From the NCBI GenBank assembly GCA_943370215.1, contig CALRQC020000008.1, positions 1 through 64,000 on the forward strand: 64,000 nt of DNA, given 5' to 3'. The position numbers and the translations under genes are program-made. The notes under the pieces are model-generated. The model worked only from the letters and a program-made list of their open reading frames with translations, was not told the DNA's origin and searched no databases. This DNA comes from Niveispirillum sp943370215 (GTDB lineage: Bacteria > Pseudomonadota > Alphaproteobacteria > Azospirillales > Azospirillaceae). This document shows positions 44,922 to 53,728 of the stretch, one piece after another. How positions within the stretch are numbered: position 1 is the stretch's first letter; every line of letters begins with the position of its first letter.

Positions 44922-45162
44922 ATGGCCTGGCGGTACCGACTGGTCCGCTTCACATATCTCATACGTTATAGGCCACCTGGGTGGCGAGATGAAATTAAAC
45001 AAAAAAGGTTATGTTTGTTTTACAGTTTTTCGCAACGATGGTTGCAAGGGACGCGGCGGCGTGGATCAAGACAAATCAGCACGCCATTTCATCGCCCCTT
45101 GCCTTGGCGACGGCACTGGCCTAGGGTCCGCTCGCCCATAGTGGAGAGGGGTCTGTTAAACC

Positions 45163-46482
45163 GTGGTCCGTACCGTGTCGTCCACCATCGCCCGCCTGCT
45201 GCTTGCCGGCGCGGCCATTTCTTTTGCCGGCAGCGCTGCCGCGCAATCCACCAACAATGATCAGGCGCAGCCGCCGGCTGGCGGGTTGATCCTACCGGGC
45301 ACGGTGCAGACACCGCAGCAGGGCGGCAGCCCGGCCGCCGGTACCATCGGTGGCGGCCCGGCCGCCGGCACGGTGGGTGCCCCGCAGCCGCAGCGCCCGG
45401 CAGCAGCCGCACCGCAAGGTGCCGCGCCCCAGGCTGGTGCGCCACAGGCACAGGCCCGCCCGGCAACCCCGGTCAAGCCATCCAAGCCCGGCACGTTGAA
45501 GGGCGAATGGAAGGTGCAGCCGCAGGTGTTCACCGACGGTTCTTTCAAGATGTGCGCCGTTGGGGCGGAGTTTGATAACAATCTGCACCTGCTGTTCCTG
45601 CGTAACCCATCCAAGCACACCCAGATGATCCTGGGCATTCCCGGTGCGCAGATGCCGCCGGGCCAGCGCACCGGCGTCAAGCTGTCGGTGGATAGCAAAA
45701 TGACGCGCGAACTGGGGGCTATTGTCAGCCAACCCAACGCCTTGGCTATTGGTTTGGGCGACGACGCCGACCTGATCAAGGCGATCAGCAGCGGCAGCGT
45801 CCTGTCCATCGAAGTGCCGGGCGATACGGCCAGCTTCCAACTGAAGGGTACCACCAAGGCTTTCAGCGATCTGAATAGCTGTGTCGAGCAGGGTGTTGCC
45901 GGTACCTTGAAGCTGCCGCCCCCCAGCGAGCCGGTGATTGATCCGGCGCTGGCCAAGACGCTGGTGGATGCCGGCCTGCAATCGGCCCGCGCCATCCCCG
46001 TGGATAAGATCCCGCCGCAGCAGCGGCCGGGGGATTATGCCTGGCAGATCGGTGACAAGGTTCTGGGCTCTGTGCGCAGCTTCCCGATGGGAGACGCTGC
46101 CGGTGATTTCGCCAAGGTTTCCGATACTTATACCGAACAGTTGAAGAAGAGCTGCGAGGGCACCTATACGCCCGCCTTCGCCGCCATTGAAACGCTGACC
46201 GCCTATAAGCTGCGCACCGGCACGGTGTCCTGCGATAGCAATGGCAACAAGATCCATGTTGCCGTTCTGATGCAGTTCATCGAATTGCCCAAGCAGCAGG
46301 GGCAGGAACAGGCCCTGCGCATATTGAACGCCTACTCGCATGAATCGGCTGAGGCTGATAAGGCGCAGGCGGACAATGCGATGCAGGCCATTGCCAAGGT
46401 GATCCGCGAAAAAGGCAAGGAGCCGTTGAAGATTCCAGGCCAGCAACAAGCTCCTGCCGCTGCACCGGCCGCCAAGCCGTAA
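45163..46482 (+). CDS. Exported protein of unknown function, IalB-like module (tentative)
   Basis: This 439-residue protein has a signal peptide (RLLLAGAAISFAGSAAAQ), then a long low-complexity region rich in Ala, Pro, Gly and Gln (about 25-115), and a folded part with WKVQPQVFTDGSFKMCAV and LKGTTKAFSDLNSC that recalls the invasion-associated locus B (IalB) fold; this match is tentative. The C terminus is again Ala/Pro-rich. GTG 45163 follows GGAGAGGGG. Confidence 0.7.
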   Translation: MVRTVSSTIARLLLAGAAISFAGSAAAQSTNNDQAQPPAGGLILPGTVQTPQQGGSPAAGTIGGGPAAGTVGAPQPQRPAAAAPQGAAPQAGAPQAQARPATPVKPSKPGTLKGEWKVQPQVFTDGSFKMCAVGAEFDNNLHLLFLRNPSKHTQMILGIPGAQMPPGQRTGVKLSVDSKMTRELGAIVSQPNALAIGLGDDADLIKAISSGSVLSIEVPGDTASFQLKGTTKAFSDLNSCVEQGVAGTLKLPPPSEPVIDPALAKTLVDAGLQSARAIPVDKIPPQQRPGDYAWQIGDKVLGSVRSFPMGDAAGDFAKVSDTYTEQLKKSCEGTYTPAFAAIETLTAYKLRTGTVSCDSNGNKIHVAVLMQFIELPKQQGQEQALRILNAYSHESAEADKAQADNAMQAIAKVIREKGKEPLKIPGQQQAPAAAPAAKP

Positions 46483-46511
46483 ACCGCAGTATCGGGGATG
46501 TTTTTGTGAAA

Positions 46512-46540
46512 GGGTCGGACGGAAACGTCCGGCCCTTTTT
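46512..46540 (+). terminator. Intrinsic terminator
   Basis: GGGTCGGACG and CGTCCGGCCC pair over 10 bp (one G-T wobble) with a GAAA loop, followed by TTTTT. It ends the gene at 45163. Confidence 0.88.
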
Positions 46541-46784
46541 CTTTGACCGGAAGGGGCGACGAACCCACCGATGTTGCGGGACAGGCCCCCTTTGCCATGC
46601 GGGCTGACCACACCATAACCGGGACTATCGGCGTATGATTATGCTGGCGATGTTCCGGAGCCGAAGATCGACAGCACCGGTCCATTCGCCCCAAGAGAAT
46701 AATGGCACCGCGCCAGAGCGGATCGCCCACAGGCAATCCCGTCCTCGGACGATCCGCTTTCAGCAGCGCCGCCAGGGAGGGAGA

Positions 46785-47789
46785 ATGCCGGAAACACCAA
46801 CAGACAGGACAAATGGCAGACCAGCCGCTTCAATAATATGTAAGCTTGGTCGGGCGTTGCTCCTCTGTCTTCTGCTTGGCTGTTTTTCCCCGCCCCTGGC
46901 AAGGTCTTCCCCTGCCCCAGTGCCAGAACTGGAACCGGTCAACGCCATCCCCACCAGACCCGACCGGGCCGGGCGTCTGCTGGTTCCGGTTCTGCTGGAT
47001 GGGGCCGGACCTTTCCGGTTTCTGGTGGATACCGGCTGCAACGGCACCATGATCGCAGAGAAGCTGGCGCTGACCATAGGATTCAACCCCGATCCAGCAG
47101 GCGGCGGCCTCATGGTGACCGTCCATGATGTATTGGGACCGGTCATAATGCCCGCCATGCGCCTGGGCGAGCTGGATATGGGCCGTTTCAGCACCCGCAA
47201 CGTCATCGCCCCCATCATGCGGATCGCGGATCGCTCCGGCGCCGATGGGGTAATTGGCACCAACAGCCTGACTGGCCGCCGCCTGATGGTGGATTTCAAG
47301 CACGATCGTATTCGCATTGAACCGTCTCAGCGGCGGCCCCCGAGTGGCTTCGAAACAATCAAGGGACGGATGCACGGCGATAATCTGCTGATCGTGCCGG
47401 TTCAGATCGCCGGCATCACTGTGCCGGCACTGGTCGATACGGGTGCTGAACGATCCCTCTTCAATAAGCCACTGCTGGATCGCATCTTGATGAAGAAGGG
47501 AACTGAACCGCTGGGATATCTGAATCTGGTCAATCTGGCCGGACTGGAGATCGCGGGACCGGTCCATCTCCTGCCCAGTTTCCGGCTGGGTAGCCTCACC
47601 ATTCGCAACCTGGCAGCCATCCTGGTTGACGCCCATGCATTCGGCCGGTTGGGGCTGGCGAATGAACCCGCGATGGTACTGGGCATGGATGTATTGGGGG
47701 GCACTGAAGGAATAGCTGTGGATTTCGGCCAGAGCGAACTGCATTTGCGCCTGAACGATAATGGTGGACCCCGCATCATTCACCGCTGA
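46785..47789 (+). CDS. Retropepsin-like aspartyl protease, exported, tandem domains
   Basis: This 334-residue protein has a hydrophobic signal (LLLCLLLGCF) and two aspartic-protease-like halves, each with a catalytic D-T-G: FLVDTGCNGTMI (first) and ALVDTGAERSLF (second), and GVIGTNSL and VLGMDVLGG as flap-end or psi-loop partners. The arrangement resembles bacterial retropepsin-like proteins of unknown substrate. GGGAGGGAG precedes ATG 46785. Confidence 0.8.
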   Translation: MPETPTDRTNGRPAASIICKLGRALLLCLLLGCFSPPLARSSPAPVPELEPVNAIPTRPDRAGRLLVPVLLDGAGPFRFLVDTGCNGTMIAEKLALTIGFNPDPAGGGLMVTVHDVLGPVIMPAMRLGELDMGRFSTRNVIAPIMRIADRSGADGVIGTNSLTGRRLMVDFKHDRIRIEPSQRRPPSGFETIKGRMHGDNLLIVPVQIAGITVPALVDTGAERSLFNKPLLDRILMKKGTEPLGYLNLVNLAGLEIAGPVHLLPSFRLGSLTIRNLAAILVDAHAFGRLGLANEPAMVLGMDVLGGTEGIAVDFGQSELHLRLNDNGGPRIIHR

Positions 47790-47916
47790 CCCGGCAGCTT
47801 TTTCCGTGCCCCAAGAGCCACACCCGCGCAGTTACCTTTCAGAAACAAACGGCATTTCCCTTTGCCTGCATGACTCTTCACCGCTGCTCCGTTAAATTAG
47901 ACATATGTTGGAGTAG

Positions 47917-48555
47917 ATGATGTTGTCCCGACGCCTTGCAGCTATCCTCCTGTGCCTGACCTGCCTGACCGGTCCTGCCTATGCGACGGACGCGGTTGAG
48001 GTTGATTCCGTCGGGCTTGGCACGGATCGGGTCTCGGGCCTTTCGGGACGGGACGTCCCTCTATCGATGGACGGCTATGGCGCCATCAGTGTCGCCGGTG
48101 CCAACGCGTCCAGTGCAGCCGCGTGGCAACCGATGGAAAGTCTGCGGGTGGAACTGGAATATTCCTACCGTGGACGCAACGTCCTGGCGTTGGCCCCTGT
48201 TGGGGCCGATGGTGCGGCTGCCGGTGCCATCAGCCTGATGGCCAATGCCATGGTCGATGTGAAGGTAACAGACTGGATGACCCCCTATGTCGGTATCGGC
48301 GTTGGGATGACCCGGCTGGAAGCCGATCGCTTGGCCTTTGGTCTCGGCACGGGCGATGCGCGGGGGGAAACCGTGGGCTATCAGGGTTTTGTCGGGGTGA
48401 ATGTCCCGGTAAGCAACCGTTTCTCCTTTTTTGCCGATGGCCGTTATACCCGCACGGGTGACGTTGCCTTCACCGGCATTGATGCAGCGGCTCCCCATGC
48501 GTTGGCGGAAAGCTGGACAGCGCTGGCCGGTATCCGCTTTACCTTTGGCCGCTAA
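47917..48555 (+). CDS. Outer-membrane beta-barrel protein, OmpA-like 8-strand family
   Basis: This 212-residue protein has a signal peptide (SRRLAAILLCLTCLTGPAYA) and alternating hydrophobic strands of an outer-membrane barrel, such as LRVELEYSYRGR, VTDWMTPYVGIGVGM, and a C-terminal GIRFTFGR whose terminal aromatic-Gly-Arg is near the usual sorting signal. Function unknown. ATG 47917 and 47920 are equivalent. Confidence 0.82.
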   Translation: MMLSRRLAAILLCLTCLTGPAYATDAVEVDSVGLGTDRVSGLSGRDVPLSMDGYGAISVAGANASSAAAWQPMESLRVELEYSYRGRNVLALAPVGADGAAAGAISLMANAMVDVKVTDWMTPYVGIGVGMTRLEADRLAFGLGTGDARGETVGYQGFVGVNVPVSNRFSFFADGRYTRTGDVAFTGIDAAAPHALAESWTALAGIRFTFGR

Positions 48556-48579
48556 AACAGCCCGACCGGCAGATCTTTG

Positions 48580-49884
48580 CTATTGCGGGTCGCGTGGTGG
48601 TTTGCCCCCCAGCCCCCTGCCCTTCACGATGGCGCCGGCGCCCAGTTTGGCCCGAACCGCATCGATGGCCTGTTCCACCTGGGCCCGGCGCTGCAGAGTT
48701 GGATCCGCCAGATCGGGCGGATCGGCATCCCGCCCATCCACCAGATCAGAACAGCCGATTCCCAGCAGGCGGAAATGCCGGCCATCCGTCTCCCCCGCCA
48801 ACAGGGTGCAGCCGGTACGAAAGATTCGGTCGGCCATCCGGGTCGGGCTGGGCAGGCGTTGACTACGGCTGATCAAACGGAAATCAGGGGTTTTCAGCTT
48901 CAGCGTTACCGTATTGCCCGCCAAACCGGCCGCCTTCAGCCGGCGGGAAACCGTTTCCGCCAGCGGCCACATGATCTTTTCCAACGCATCCGTCGCAGCG
49001 ACGTCCTGATCGAATGTTGTTTCGGCGGAAATGCTCTTGGCCGGGCTGTGCGGCGTGACGGTGCGATCATCCTCACCGCGGGAGAATCGGTATAGCCGCT
49101 GACCGATACTGCCATAGCGGGCCAGCAAATATTTCAGGTCCATCTCGCGCAATTGGCCGATGGTGCGGATGCCGTCATGTTCAAGCTTCTGGGCCAGCGA
49201 TTTGCCGACGCCCCAGATCATGCCCACCGGTTTGCCTGCCAGAAAGGCCAGTGCCTCCGCCCGGCCGATCACAGCGAAACCGCGCGGCTTGTCCAGATCG
49301 CTGGCCACCTTGGCCAGAAACTTGTTGTAGCTGAGCCCGATGGAAGCGGTGATACCAATCTCCCGCTCAATCCGGCGAACCAGCCGGGCCAGGGTCTGCG
49401 CCGGACTGCCCCCATGCAGCAACTCGGTACCGGAGAGGTCCAGAAAAGCCTCATCGATCGAAATCGGTTCCACCAGGGGGGTGACGGATTCCATAAGATG
49501 GCGCACCTGCCGCCCCACCTCCGCATAGCGGCGCATATCGGGCTTGATCACCGTGGCTGTCGGGCAAAGTGATAGGGCCTTGAACATCGGCATGGCTGAA
49601 CGCACACCATAAAGCCGTGCAACATAGCAACAGGCAGAAACCACCCCCCGATGCCCGCCACCGACAATCACCGGCTGATCGGCCAGTTCAGGCCGGTCAC
49701 GTTTTTCCACACTGGCATAAAAGGCATCACAATCGATATGGGCCGTGGACAGGCCATGCAGCTCCGCATGGGCCAGCATCCGCACCGACCCACAGGTGGC
49801 ACAACGGCGGGCCGGCGCCTGGCGCTGCCCACAATCACGGCACAGCCCCCCTGCGGGGCCGATAAGGGGATCAGCGTGGGACAA
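48580..49884 (-). CDS. dinB: DNA polymerase IV (DinB, Y family) with N-terminal zinc-finger-like motif
   Basis: This translesion polymerase has HIDCDAFYASVEK and SIDEAFLDLSG carrying the catalytic acids, the thumb HhH (GKPVGMIWGVGKSLAQKLE), and the little-finger domain (KSISAETTFDQDV). Before these lies C15-x2-C18-x9-C28-x2-C31, a zinc-ribbon-like motif typical of a subset of alphaproteobacterial DinB. The start is TTG 49884 with weak binding site; without it the four cysteines would be lost. Confidence 0.92.
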   Translation of the reverse strand: MSHADPLIGPAGGLCRDCGQRQAPARRCATCGSVRMLAHAELHGLSTAHIDCDAFYASVEKRDRPELADQPVIVGGGHRGVVSACCYVARLYGVRSAMPMFKALSLCPTATVIKPDMRRYAEVGRQVRHLMESVTPLVEPISIDEAFLDLSGTELLHGGSPAQTLARLVRRIEREIGITASIGLSYNKFLAKVASDLDKPRGFAVIGRAEALAFLAGKPVGMIWGVGKSLAQKLEHDGIRTIGQLREMDLKYLLARYGSIGQRLYRFSRGEDDRTVTPHSPAKSISAETTFDQDVAATDALEKIMWPLAETVSRRLKAAGLAGNTVTLKLKTPDFRLISRSQRLPSPTRMADRIFRTGCTLLAGETDGRHFRLLGIGCSDLVDGRDADPPDLADPTLQRRAQVEQAIDAVRAKLGAGAIVKGRGLGGKPPRDPQ

Positions 49885-49908
49885 GGGAACCGGGCCGATA
49901 ACCGATGT

Positions 49909-49983
49909 TTAACCTTTGCCGCTGCTTAATCGAAAACAACGGTTAACAGTTTCTTTGCGACGACGGACATCGCGCACTATGTC
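49909..49983 (+). promoter_or_regulatory. Promoter region of divK-pleD with three TTAA elements
   Basis: TTAA elements lie at 49909, 49926 and 49943, exactly 17 bases apart, the outer ones as TTAACC facing inward (TTAACC half-sites of the CtrA pattern). TTGCGA (49955-49960) and TATGTC (49978-49983) are a possible -35/-10 with a 17-base spacer. The classical CtrA TTAA-N7-TTAA spacing is not present. Confidence 0.4.
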
Positions 49984-50023
49984 AGCATAGTGCCATAAAT
50001 TCCGTCGGAACAGGACATGGAAC

Positions 50024-50437
50024 ATGGGTGCGGAGATGATGGCCCAAATGGTGGACAGCCCGCAGCGGAAAAGCAACCGGCCCCTCATCCTGATTGTCGA
50101 GGATAATGAGTTGAACATGAAACTGTTCAACGATCTGCTGGAAGCACATGGTTATGCAACCCTGCAGACTCGCGACGGGATGGAGGCATTACGCCTCGCC
50201 CGTTTGCACAATCCCGACCTGATCCTGATGGACATCCAGTTGCCGGAGGTTTCCGGGCTTGAGGTTACCAAGTGGCTGAAGGAAGATGACACGTTGCGGG
50301 TGATACCCGTGATTGCCGTGACCGCCTTCGCCATGAAGGGGGATGAGGAGAAGATTCGCGAAGGGGGCTGTGAAGCCTATATCGCCAAACCGATCTCGGT
50401 GGCAAAATTCCTGCAAACGGTTCAAGATTTCGTATGA
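50024..50437 (+). CDS. divK: Single-domain response regulator DivK
   Basis: This 137-residue receiver has VEDNELNMKLFNDLLEAHGY, phosphoacceptor Asp70 in LILMDIQLPE, and the conserved Lys in YIAKPI. The DNELNMKLFNDLLEAHGY segment is a DivK signature. DivK links PleC/DivJ kinases to DivL-CckA, and so to CtrA activity. The first dozen residues are extra; ATG 50036 or 50039 could be the real start. It is followed by pleD. Confidence 0.93.
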   Translation: MGAEMMAQMVDSPQRKSNRPLILIVEDNELNMKLFNDLLEAHGYATLQTRDGMEALRLARLHNPDLILMDIQLPEVSGLEVTKWLKEDDTLRVIPVIAVTAFAMKGDEEKIREGGCEAYIAKPISVAKFLQTVQDFV

Positions 50438-50471
50438 CGCCCGCCAGCCGGGCACGGAAGAATAGGAAACC

Positions 50472-51884
50472 ATGTCGGCCCGGGTTCTTGTTGTTGATGA
50501 TGTGCTCCCCAATGTGAAGCTTCTCGCAGCCAAGCTGACGCGGGAGTATTTCGATGTCGTCACCGCCAATAGCGGCCCGGAAGCGCTGGAACGGATCAAG
50601 GCCCAACATCCGGATATCGTGCTGCTGGATGTGATGATGCCCGGCATGGACGGGTTTGAGGTGTGTGAGCGGATTCGCGCCGATCCGGCGACCATGCACA
50701 TCCCCGTCATCATGGTCACAGCCCTGTCAGACGTCAGCGACCGGGTGCGTGGGCTGGAGGCGGGAGCCGACGATTTTCTGACCAAGCCGGTCAATGACGT
50801 CGCCCTTTTTGCCCGGGTCCGTTCTCTGGTCCGTCTGAAAATGATGATGGATGAGTGGCGCTTGCGGGAAAGCACCTCTGGCCAATTGGGAATGCTGGTC
50901 TCCACTGATTCGGTACAAAATCAGACGGCAGAGGGGGCGCGGGTGCTGGTGGTGGAGGATAGCGCCATCGATCTGGACAAGATTGATGAGACGCTGGCCC
51001 GTGACCGCAACATGGTGACCGATACCGATAGTTGCTCCGCCGGCCTGGAACTGGCCCTTAAGGAAGAGTTCGACCTGATCATCGTCAGCCTGACGCTGAT
51101 GCGGGAGGATGGGTTGCGGCTCTGCTCCCAGTTGCGCAGTCAGGAACGGTCCCGACAGATCCCCATTCTGCTATTGGCCGATGAGACCGATATGGACCGG
51201 GTGGCCAAGGGACTGGAGCTGGGGGCAAACGATTATCTGATCAAACCCATCGATCGGAATGAGCTGTTGGCCCGTACCCGTACCCAGGTGCGACGCAAAC
51301 GCTATCAGGACCGGCTGCGGGCTAATTACGAACAAAGCCTTTCCATGGCGCTGACCGACAGCCTGACCGGCCTGTTCAACCGCCGCTATCTTTCCGCCCA
51401 CCTGCCCCGGCTGCTGGATCGCAGTGGCGGCAATGCCAAACCTGTCTCTGCCCTGATGTTCGATATCGACCATTTCAAGGTGGTGAATGACAGTTGGGGC
51501 CATGGGGTCGGTGACGAGGTTTTGCGGGAGGTGGCGGGCCGTGCCAGCCGCAACCTGCGCAATTTCGACCTTGTCGCCCGGCTGGGTGGGGAGGAATTCG
51601 TTGTGATCATGCCCGATACCGACATGGCCCAAGCCATGTTGGTGGCGGAACGGCTGCGCAAACGCATTGCCGAAACCAGCTTCGAGGTCACAGCCCCGGT
51701 GCAGAAGATCGATGTCACCATCAGCATCGGCGTGGCCGTCACCGACGGCAGGCTGGATGCAGATGGCAAACCCGAAAGCGGGGATCAGTTACTGCGCCGC
51801 GCCGATATGGCGCTTTATCAGGCCAAGCGGTCTGGCCGCAACCGCGTCGTCGTCGATGACGGGACCATCCTGAGCGGCACCTGA
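50472..51884 (+). CDS. pleD: Diguanylate cyclase response regulator PleD
   Basis: This 470-residue protein has REC-REC-GGDEF architecture. REC1 has Asp53 (LLDVMMPGMD). REC2 lacks the phosphoacceptor (IIVSLTLM), as in Caulobacter PleD where it is an adaptor. The GGDEF core is GGEEF at 372-376, preceded by RNFD five residues earlier, the I-site for c-di-GMP product inhibition. It forms cyclic di-GMP when activated. It is in an operon with divK. Confidence 0.96.
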   Translation: MSARVLVVDDVLPNVKLLAAKLTREYFDVVTANSGPEALERIKAQHPDIVLLDVMMPGMDGFEVCERIRADPATMHIPVIMVTALSDVSDRVRGLEAGADDFLTKPVNDVALFARVRSLVRLKMMMDEWRLRESTSGQLGMLVSTDSVQNQTAEGARVLVVEDSAIDLDKIDETLARDRNMVTDTDSCSAGLELALKEEFDLIIVSLTLMREDGLRLCSQLRSQERSRQIPILLLADETDMDRVAKGLELGANDYLIKPIDRNELLARTRTQVRRKRYQDRLRANYEQSLSMALTDSLTGLFNRRYLSAHLPRLLDRSGGNAKPVSALMFDIDHFKVVNDSWGHGVGDEVLREVAGRASRNLRNFDLVARLGGEEFVVIMPDTDMAQAMLVAERLRKRIAETSFEVTAPVQKIDVTISIGVAVTDGRLDADGKPESGDQLLRRADMALYQAKRSGRNRVVVDDGTILSGT

Positions 51885-51910
51885 TCAGGGTGCCGCCTGG
51901 CGGGCGTTAA

Positions 51911-53128
51911 CTAACGGCCCGCCGCATAGGCCAATGCCCCTTTTCCAGCGGCAATGCCGCTGGAAAAGCATCCCTGCAGCAGATAACCACCGGTCGGCGC
52001 TTCCCAATCCAGCATTTCGCCGCAAGCGAAGATGCCCGGCAGATCTTTCAGCATCAAGCCGTCGTCCAGGGCTGTCAGCCGGATACCGCCGGCGGTGGAG
52101 ATGGCGCGTTCCAGCCCCTGCATCCCGGACAACCGGATAGGCAGCGCCTTCAACAGGCTGGCCACCCCCATGCTGCGCGTCATGTCGGCATCACCGGCCC
52201 CTTCCCGCAATAGCGGCCCGGCCGGCGGGGTCAGTGACAGGGCCTTGCGCAGCCGGTTTGCCAGACTGTCCGCCGGGGGAACCCGGGCCAGTCGATTTTG
52301 TACCTGCGACACGGTAAGGTCCGGTTTCAGATCCAGCAGAATCTCGGCCTCCCCATCCCGCTCAATCGCATCACGCAGGGGCGCGGACAAGGCGTAGAGC
52401 GGCCCACCTTCCAGGCCGCTCGCCGTAATCACCAGTTCCCCCGGCACCGTGCGGTCGCGGAAGGTGACGCTGATACGTTTCAGCGGCATCCCCTCTGCCC
52501 GTTCAAGCAGACCGGGACTCCACCGAACATTGAAACCACTGTTGGAGGGCCGGAAGGGTGCCAGCGGTACGTCCCGTCCCCGCAGCAGTTCCGCCCAACC
52601 ACCATCAGAACCCAGGCGGGGCCAACTGGCGCCGCCCAGGGCCAGAACAACCGCCGCCGCGCCGTCTGTGGTGTCTTCACCTGCCGGCCCCACCAAACGC
52701 AAAGCACCATCCGCCGTCCAGCCGATCCAGCGGTGACGGGGAATCAGCTCCACCCCCAATCCGCCCAGTCGCCGCAGCCAGGCCCGCAGCAGGATGCTGG
52801 CCTTCATCTCCTTGGGAAATACCCGACCAGAGGAGCCCACAAAGGTTTCCACCCCCAAACCATGGCACCAATCGCGCAGATCAGCCGGTGTGAAGGCCCG
52901 GATCAGCCGGTCAAACAATGGCCGCGCCGCGCCATAGCGGCCAATGAACCGGTCCAGCGGCTCACTATGGGTCAGGTTCAGTCCACCCCGCCCCGCCATC
53001 AGGAACTTGCGCGCCGGTGACGGCATGGCGTCATAGACGCGCACCTTGCCGCCGGCGGCAGCAATGGTTTCAGCAGCAATCAGGCCGGCCGGGCCGGCAC
53101 CAATGACGATAAAAGGCTTTGCGGACAT
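51911..53128 (-). CDS. HI0933/BaiN-family FAD-dependent oxidoreductase
   Basis: This flavoprotein of about 405 residues has the Rossmann GxGxxG as VIGAGPAGLIAAE, KFLMAGRGGLNLTHSE, FPKEMKASILLRAWL and C-terminal GIFACGEMLDWEAPTGGYLLQGCFSSG. The family is uncharacterised in detail, with reported 3-dehydro-bile acid reductase members. Partner genes are not adjacent; the upstream hairpin may affect expression. Confidence 0.88.
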   Translation of the reverse strand: MSAKPFIVIGAGPAGLIAAETIAAAGGKVRVYDAMPSPARKFLMAGRGGLNLTHSEPLDRFIGRYGAARPLFDRLIRAFTPADLRDWCHGLGVETFVGSSGRVFPKEMKASILLRAWLRRLGGLGVELIPRHRWIGWTADGALRLVGPAGEDTTDGAAAVVLALGGASWPRLGSDGGWAELLRGRDVPLAPFRPSNSGFNVRWSPGLLERAEGMPLKRISVTFRDRTVPGELVITASGLEGGPLYALSAPLRDAIERDGEAEILLDLKPDLTVSQVQNRLARVPPADSLANRLRKALSLTPPAGPLLREGAGDADMTRSMGVASLLKALPIRLSGMQGLERAISTAGGIRLTALDDGLMLKDLPGIFACGEMLDWEAPTGGYLLQGCFSSGIAAGKGALAYAAGR

Positions 53129-53157
53129 CGGAAACGAACCAGGATGCGGAAATAGCG

Positions 53158-53189
53158 AAGGGGCGGCACCGTCCCCGGGGCCGCCCCTT
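53158..53189. terminator. Hairpin upstream of the flavoprotein gene
   Basis: AAGGGGCGGC and GCCGCCCCTT form a 10-bp stem around a 12-base loop, between the leftward chemoreceptor-tip gene and the flavoprotein start. No T-run follows. Confidence 0.5.
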
Positions 53190-53205
53190 GCGGAAAAACA
53201 GATGA

Positions 53206-53568
53206 TCAGGCGTGGGTGATCGCGCGCTCGACCAGTTGGCCCAGATGCTGGGTACGCTTGGTCAGGCTCTGCAGCACGGCAGAGATTTCGGCCGTCGCAG
53301 CGGCGGTCTGACCGGACAGGTTCTTCACTTCACCCGCCACAACCGCGAATCCCTTGCCGGCTTCACCAGCGCGGGCGGCTTCAATGGTGGCGTTCAAGGC
53401 CAGCAGGTTGGTCTGCTTGGCGATGGCGTCGATCTGCTGAGCCACAGTGCCCACCTTCTCGATCTCGGTGCGCAGACCTTCCAGTTCGCGGCTGATTTCC
53501 TGGAGCGCGGAGGAAACCTCGCTCTTGCCAGCGCCGGAGAAATTGCTCGATTCGCTGCCGTACTTCAT
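53206..53568 (-). CDS. Truncated or stand-alone chemoreceptor signalling tip (MCP)
   Basis: This 120-residue protein consists almost only of the methyl-accepting chemotaxis hairpin: QIDAIAKQTNLLALNATIEAARAGE and GKGFAVVAGEVKNLSGQTA. No membrane segment, ligand domain, HAMP or typical methylation helices are present. It could be a soluble adaptor for CheA-CheW arrays or a remnant of a longer receptor gene; an upstream or downstream remainder was not seen. ATG 53568 is preceded by AAGGCC at a workable distance. Confidence 0.72.
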   Translation of the reverse strand: MKYGSESSNFSGAGKSEVSSALQEISRELEGLRTEIEKVGTVAQQIDAIAKQTNLLALNATIEAARAGEAGKGFAVVAGEVKNLSGQTAAATAEISAVLQSLTKRTQHLGQLVERAITHA

Positions 53569-53676
53569 CTGCAAAGGCCTTGCGTCTAAGGGGTTGACCT
53601 GTAGCGGCCCGGACAATCCGGGTGTTCCACCTTCATAGCACAAAGCCGGCTAACGCATCGTGACGATTTTCCGGCT

Positions 53677-53714
53677 GGGGCACCCCTTATGGATAGTTTC
53701 CATCAGGGTGCCCC
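53677..53714 (-). terminator. Terminator-like hairpin after serA
   Basis: GGGGCACCC and GGGTGCCCC pair over 9 bp, with an inner hairpin ATGGA/TCCAT. It lies 15 bases after the serA stop in the leftward direction. A T-run is absent (GCCGGAAAATC). Confidence 0.6.
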
Positions 53715-53728
53715 GTCCTTGAGCTGGA

